A stretch of 64,000 bases of DNA, from contig JAJIRX010001050.1 in assembly GCA_023853785.1 (NCBI GenBank), forward strand, positions 22,774-86,773. Direction: 5' to 3'. The notes beneath the pieces are model-generated. The model did no database searches, was not told the DNA's origin, and saw nothing but the letters and a program-made list of their open reading frames with translations. The stretch comes from Psilocybe azurescens. Lineage: Eukaryota; Basidiomycota; Agaricomycetes; Agaricales; Agrocybaceae. The position numbers were made by a program, and so were the translations under genes. Below, piece by piece: positions 59,335 to 64,000 of the stretch (positions within the stretch are counted from its first letter, which is position 1; the number at the start of each line of letters is the position of its first letter).

Positions 59335-59640
59335 TCTGTTGGACTTCCATTGGAATTCCATTGGACTTGTCCGCTGGAATTCCAATGGTCATGTCCGGTG
59401 GGATTCCGATGGACTTCCATTGGACTTCCGTTGGACTTCTGTTGGTTCTGTCCGGTCATTTCCAGTGGACAGTCCACCTGGACAGTCCGTTGGACTTGTA
59501 GTCCGGTCGGACTTTCACCGGAATCTCACCGGAATCTCACCGGAATCTCACCGGAAAATTTCAGCAGTCCTAGACCAGAAAAATTGTCATTCTGAATATA
59601 GAAAGTCCGACGGAGTCCGACCGGAGTCCGACCAAAAAAT
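59335..59640. repeat. 11-bp satellite (TTGGACT family), right block
   Basis: GGACTTCCATT-type 11-mers in tandem, and TCACCGGAATC repeated about four times at 59513-59556, also 11 bp. Same family as 56195-56500, so the two blocks bracket the AT repeats, the A-poor satellite and the SINE head. Confidence 0.8.
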
Positions 59641-60134
59641 GGGGGGCTGTGTAAAGACCTCCATTAATGTAAAGATATGGCGGGGCCTGCGTGGTATATC
59701 ATATCTCCTAGTCTCTGAGTTAAAGAAAAGGAGAGCGAGGGAGAGGGATGCAGAGGAAAGGATGGATGGATAGCCGCAGCGCAATCGAGCGGGCAATTTG
59801 TGTAGTATTTGATTCTAATTGATTAATCAATGGTGGTAAAATGTATCGGCTGAGTTGACTGGGTTGGGTGCTGAGTGCCAAGCTGTGATGTGATGCAATG
59901 CCTCGTTTCAAGACACAGCAACCTACTCAACACATGCGCCAAGCTGCCATGTCTATCTATTATGAGTCCTATTACGTAGTAATAGACTCGTTCTTTAACC
60001 AGGGACCCCTGCTGTTGTCACAAAATCTATCTTCGATAACGTGATTTATTTTATAACGTGATGTGACCTTGTAACATTAAGCACGTGTTACTCAAAAAGT
60101 GGCATTTTCGGCAAGGTTATGGTGCTTGTGGGAG
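59641..60134. other. No gene; one hairpin at about 59963-59988
   Basis: GAGTCCTATTAC and GTAATAGACTC form a short inverted repeat. The rest is unremarkable. Confidence 0.45.
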
Positions 60135-60207
60135 GTGGCTATGCCTAGCAGTGGCTATGCCTAGCAGTGGCTGTGCCTAGCAGTGGTTATGCCTAGCTGT
60201 GGCTGTG
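60135..60207. repeat. 16-bp tandem repeat, 4.5 copies
   Basis: GTGGCTATGCCTAGCA repeats at 60135, 60151, 60167 and 60183 with one or two changes, followed by a half unit. Confidence 0.92.
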
Positions 60208-60750
60208 TTGATCTCAGCCATATTCAGCCAAATATTCTCACAGCTCCGCTTTTTTTAGATTTCAGTCATTTCCTGTCCTTTCCTCATTCTTAATTGCTTG
60301 TTCCTTCCTCCCTTACATTCTCATTAGTGTATATATACATGTATAAGCCCTATATTATGTACTACTTCTTAATATGTCCTACCTGTAAGAATTCTAGAAC
60401 ATGAAAAGCTCAGTTGTTTGTGATGCCAACAACTGAGAGTAGATTTGTATTTACCTAGAACACAAAAAGCTAGGTAATAATTTAGTACAACAAATGAAAC
60501 AGACTAAGTAATAAAGAATAGTACTCACCTCAGTTATTTGCAAGGTAAACAACTGAGGAGAGCTCATATCAAAGTTTCATATGTAAAGTATTTCATTGTC
60601 CAAGACTCTTATCTACAAAGTAAATAGAAACTAATAAAGGTGTATTGTGTGCTGCAATGAAAGATAATGAACTGAATATGTTGTATATATTACAGAAAAG
60701 GAATAGTACAACAATGCACTGTTAATGAACAAATATGTAAGAATGAATAT
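60208..60750. other. AT-rich, no recognised gene
   Basis: CAGTTGTTT...CCAACAACTG and similar short inverted words near 60400-60560. Otherwise nothing supported. Confidence 0.4.
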
Positions 60751-61370
60751 GTGTACAAAGATTCAAGGAACTGGCAGTTGCAAAGCCAAACAGCTGTGAG
60801 GTGCTATTGCATTTGCTTACTATATTCCAGCACTACCTGCAATGTACTACTTCTTAATATGTCTTACCTGCACTTTCATCTGTTGGAGAGGTTTATGAAA
60901 ATCCATAAGGAGATGAAAGCTCAAATACATTTCTGTATACTTTCAATGGAAGGGTCTACTGCAAGTCCTGCACCCAATATTCCAATGCTTAGCCTTCCAA
61001 ATATTAATACTGCAGATCCCAGCCAATTATTGGCTTCCCAAGCTGATATTCCAATGCTTAGCCTTTCAAATATCAATACTGCAGGTCCTAGCCAATTATC
61101 AGTTCCCCAAATAATCCCAGTTAATATATCAGAAAAAAACAACCCCAGCACATGATTACACATCCAAAGGTAGCAGCAGATGTTGCTCATACATTAAAGA
61201 AACTTCATCCAGACAGAAAATGCTGGAAATGCTTCATAAATGACTGTCCTGAGGGAAACAACAAAAAATTCTGCCCTAATGTGTGTGCCTTGTGTAAAGT
61301 AAAGAATGTACAGGAAGGAATAGCCAATATGGGGATTAATGAACCATGCAAAAATCAAGGTGGAAGATAA
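60751..61370 (+). CDS. Unrecognised protein with Cys cluster and internal repeat
   Basis: The first frame (60751-61155; a likelier start is ATG 60946) holds an internal duplication: IPMLSLPNINTADPSQLL and IPMLSLSNINTAGPSQLS. A seven-A run near 61134 seems to break the frame. One base of change joins it to 61152-61370, which reads VAHTLKKLHPDRKCWKCF, then NDC, KKFCPNVCALCK and a final C. The CxxC-x5-C and CxxxCxxC spacing suggests zinc binding. It lies in repeat-rich DNA and may be a transposon-associated Cys-cluster protein. The function is not known to me. Confidence 0.4.
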
Positions 61371-64000
61371 TGTATGACAGTAATAGCAGCTGCTTAATTA
61401 ATAGGATTTATGTGTCAAATTGTAGTAATGAATTTTCCAAACATATTGCAATTTATTTGGTAGGAATTGAACAAGAAATGAGAGATATAATTATATTAGA
61501 AAATCCTCCCTTTTCTTTTTTTCTTTCCTTTTGGGACATTATTTATCAGCACCCACAAACATAATAACCAAGCCCATTTTCAGCTGCTTACTTCCGACCG
61601 TAATATGATACGATAACAATAAATAATAATATATTAATTTTTTTTGTGGCATGTGTTATAATCGCTGATTGGCTGATGTTGACAAATTGATTGATTAGGA
61701 GATCAAAAGGGGATAGAAGGCCCAAAGTATTTCCTCTTTAGTTAATGTTTTCATGTGATATTTACATTTAAGTCTGGTCATATTTGGCTGCTCGGTTATT
61801 TCTGCTTCTATTGGCAGCACAAGGATATAGCCTTAGGCTCAAACATTTTCTTTATGGATTGTATTGCATGGTGATTGTAGTCGCTCAGTTGACTCGAATA
61901 TTTTTTGCAGTGTGGGGCTATACAGACACATGAGGGAAATCTATTTCTTTCTTTCTGTTTCCTTCCCCATCATTGTTGTCTCCCTATTGCCCTTGGGATA
62001 TGTCTGCTTATTTTCCTGCATGTCTTTCTACAGTTTTATACTCTTGTTGGTGTTGATATGCAGTCCTACATAGTGTATATCCTTACTCAGCATTACAAAA
62101 GTGACTGAGCATTGCATGACATATATATTAAAACTCTTCATTGACATGTTTGTTCACTCACAATTTTGAGTGAACAAGGAAATGTAGAACTTCAAAAATT
62201 ATAGATAATAAAGAATATATATACATGAGTGCTTCAGCAAATTTAGAAAGGTATATGACCATCCTTTGTTTTTAAAATAGCCTTAACATGAATATCCATT
62301 GTGAATATAAAATCACATGGTGCTCAGTCACTTTTTGTAATGCCAAGTAGCTGTTTGATCTGACTACAGTTTAGCAGTGTTTTTGGTGCAACATATTATT
62401 AGTCTTTTGTGTCATCAGTCAATAATTTCATATAGTCCTTACATGTATAACTGGCTTCTGTGTATATTGATAGTATTATTTAGTGCTACTGTCTACAAAA
62501 AAATAGTATTTGTAAGTCTCATTTCAAGTCTATAGTTGTTATGACTTATATAATGATTGATGTATTGATCCTTGAATACATGCTTTAAGATGTATCTGAA
62601 CACTTAGATAAGATTGAATTTATCCTAAGTAAGATATCTAGTAGGATAATGGGTATCTCTAGACCTATGAAATAGATTGAGTAGTTAAAAATAAAGGTGG
62701 TTCTTCAGAAGGTGATTCAGCTGTAAGTGTAATGTTTTGTGCAATTTGCAGTTCAGAAGCTTGAGACTTTAATGAGTTCAAGTTTTATGAATATCTTGTG
62801 AAAGTTCACACAAAGAATGGGTAGTAAAATGAGTTAAGATTCTTCTGGCCTCATTTGAACTCTCTTAAATATAGGAAAGTATTTCTACAACTTTCAAGCA
62901 TATTCTGTAAAGTTCTACACTACTAGTTTGTTATCTGGCCAAGGACTGATGCTTGTTTTATTCTAAGTGGACTCTGCAATGCTCAGTTATTGGAGATGCT
63001 TAAACAGGCATTGCTTCCTTCTGCAATCTTGCTATTCATATTTAAAGAGGAAATCATGTGTAGTTTCAAGAAAAAGAAAGTGTCCACTATCTAGATGGAT
63101 TAATTAACTACCTAAATGTGTATTGTACAACTGATTTGGTCAGTTCTTTAAGAAAAGAGAATGAAACAGTCTTGAGCTGGAATTTTGGAATGAGGGCAAA
63201 GGGATCTACAGAATGCAAATATACTATAACAATAGTGCTATATGCACATTAAATTATATGTACTGTATCCGACCCTGAACCTGGCCAACCCCTTAGTTGG
63301 CCATTTACCGTAGAGCAAGATATAAATGAAATTCTTTAATTTTTTTGTATCCATACATAGAAATCAACTATAGGAATGTGTACTGCAATTTATAGAGGAA
63401 ATTTGTACAAGGAATAGGCATAGATCCCTGAAATACCAGGTAAATTTGCTGAACATGCTGTGATTTCTAAGCAATCTCATGGATGCCCGCACTAATTCCT
63501 TTATCTTTAAAGTTCTTGTGAATGCAAATGCTTCAAACTTGTTGCAATTATATGTCAGATAGCATAGCATCATAAATAGAGATTTTGGAGGTGATCCTAG
63601 GTGCTGAAAAAGATGGCAGTGATGGATAAACCTCATGCACAGTGATTTAGATCTGTAAGGTAGGCGATGCATTCAACCTTACCCTATGTGTAATAATAGT
63701 ATATTACTGGGAAAAATACATGAGTGTTGGAGAACATAGCCCATGCTATTAGAGAACATCTGTCCTGTATTTTTAGCTTCTTTATTCTGGCAGAATTCTC
63801 CATTGACTAAAAATGGGTAGAATTCAATGAGATTAATGTCAGAAAGACAAGATTAATTTTGGTCAATCTCTGGGTGTCCAGAGGGTCACATATTGGTGCA
63901 GCAGGGTTATTTGTACACTACAGAACAAATTTCAAGGCAGCAGGTCTCATATTAATTTTCTGGAGTCCCAACTTTGAGCTATAAATTATGACATCATTAA
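61371..64000. other. AT-rich tail, no recognised gene
   Basis: Base composition falls clearly below the left half of the window. Short open frames (for example 61864-62073 + and 63364-63672 -) have no motif. A TTGGCCA-type hairpin occurs near 63275-63303. The window ends inside this region. Confidence 0.45.
62083..62342. mobile_element. MITE-like inverted-repeat element (about 260 bp)
   Basis: The left end GCATTACAAAAGTGACTGAG and right end (RC) GCATTACAAAAAGTGACTGAG are inverted repeats that continue into CA(C)CATG. A strong hairpin (TTGTTCACTCA / TGAGTGAACAA, 62150-62177) lies inside. I could not define a target duplication. Confidence 0.65.

Noticed and set aside
61371..64000. Mitochondrial DNA insertion in the AT-rich tail
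   Set aside because: No mitochondrial protein, rRNA or tRNA sequence is recognisable; only AT-richness suggests it.

Overview
The window looks like nuclear DNA of a filamentous basidiomycete, probably an agaricomycete. The evidence is protein genes split by many short introns (about 45-70 bp, GT..AG), a tandem family of fungal microsomal P450s, an NLR-like NACHT gene with a typical basidiomycete N-terminus, a Kre9/Knh1-like secreted protein and a dense load of small DNA transposons. A Rhizoctonia-like (Cantharellales) host is my guess and is not proven by the sequence.

Left part (1-34 kb): an oxidative enzyme neighbourhood. In order: an Old Yellow Enzyme family reductase (+), then five related P450 genes or pseudogenes, all on the minus strand (4.0-6.3, 8.7-10.9, 17.3-19.2, 20.4-22.6 and 26.3-28.6 kb), plus a decayed sixth P450 N-terminus at 25.3 kb, and finally a GRE2/dihydroflavonol-reductase-like ketoreductase (+). 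Two near-identical small proteins (11.3-11.9 and 29.7-30.2 kb) each sit just upstream of a P450 in the same orientation, so a P450-plus-small-protein module seems to have been copied. A Kre9/Knh1-like secreted wall protein lies at 15.2-15.8 kb. The gaps hold non-autonomous transposons: a 1.1 kb CACTG foldback element, a pogo/Tigger deletion derivative, and a 2.2 kb pogo-like unit that seems to contain a second CACTG element and a hAT MITE with an exact 8-bp target duplication.

Middle (34-49 kb): a NACHT NTPase gene (40.4-43.0 kb), a detached copy of its 3' end at 35.6 kb, a TA-flanked MITE at 37.0-37.7 kb, and long stretches with no recognisable gene.

Right part (49-56 kb): three copies of one promoter block. 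Two carry paralogous small secreted cysteine-rich proteins; the second has lost its splice acceptor. The third copy abuts a truncated short-chain dehydrogenase.

Far right (56-64 kb): repeat territory. It holds 11-bp satellites, an A-poor (CCTCGCCGT)n-like satellite interrupted by a foldback transposon, a tRNA-derived SINE head, a 16-bp tandem repeat, a small Cys-cluster protein and an AT-rich tail with another MITE.

Nearly every conserved gene carries one or more single-base frame shifts, almost all inside or next to homopolymer runs. This points to uncorrected read errors as much as to real decay. The third P450 is different: it also carries catalytic-residue and splice-site changes that homopolymer errors cannot explain.
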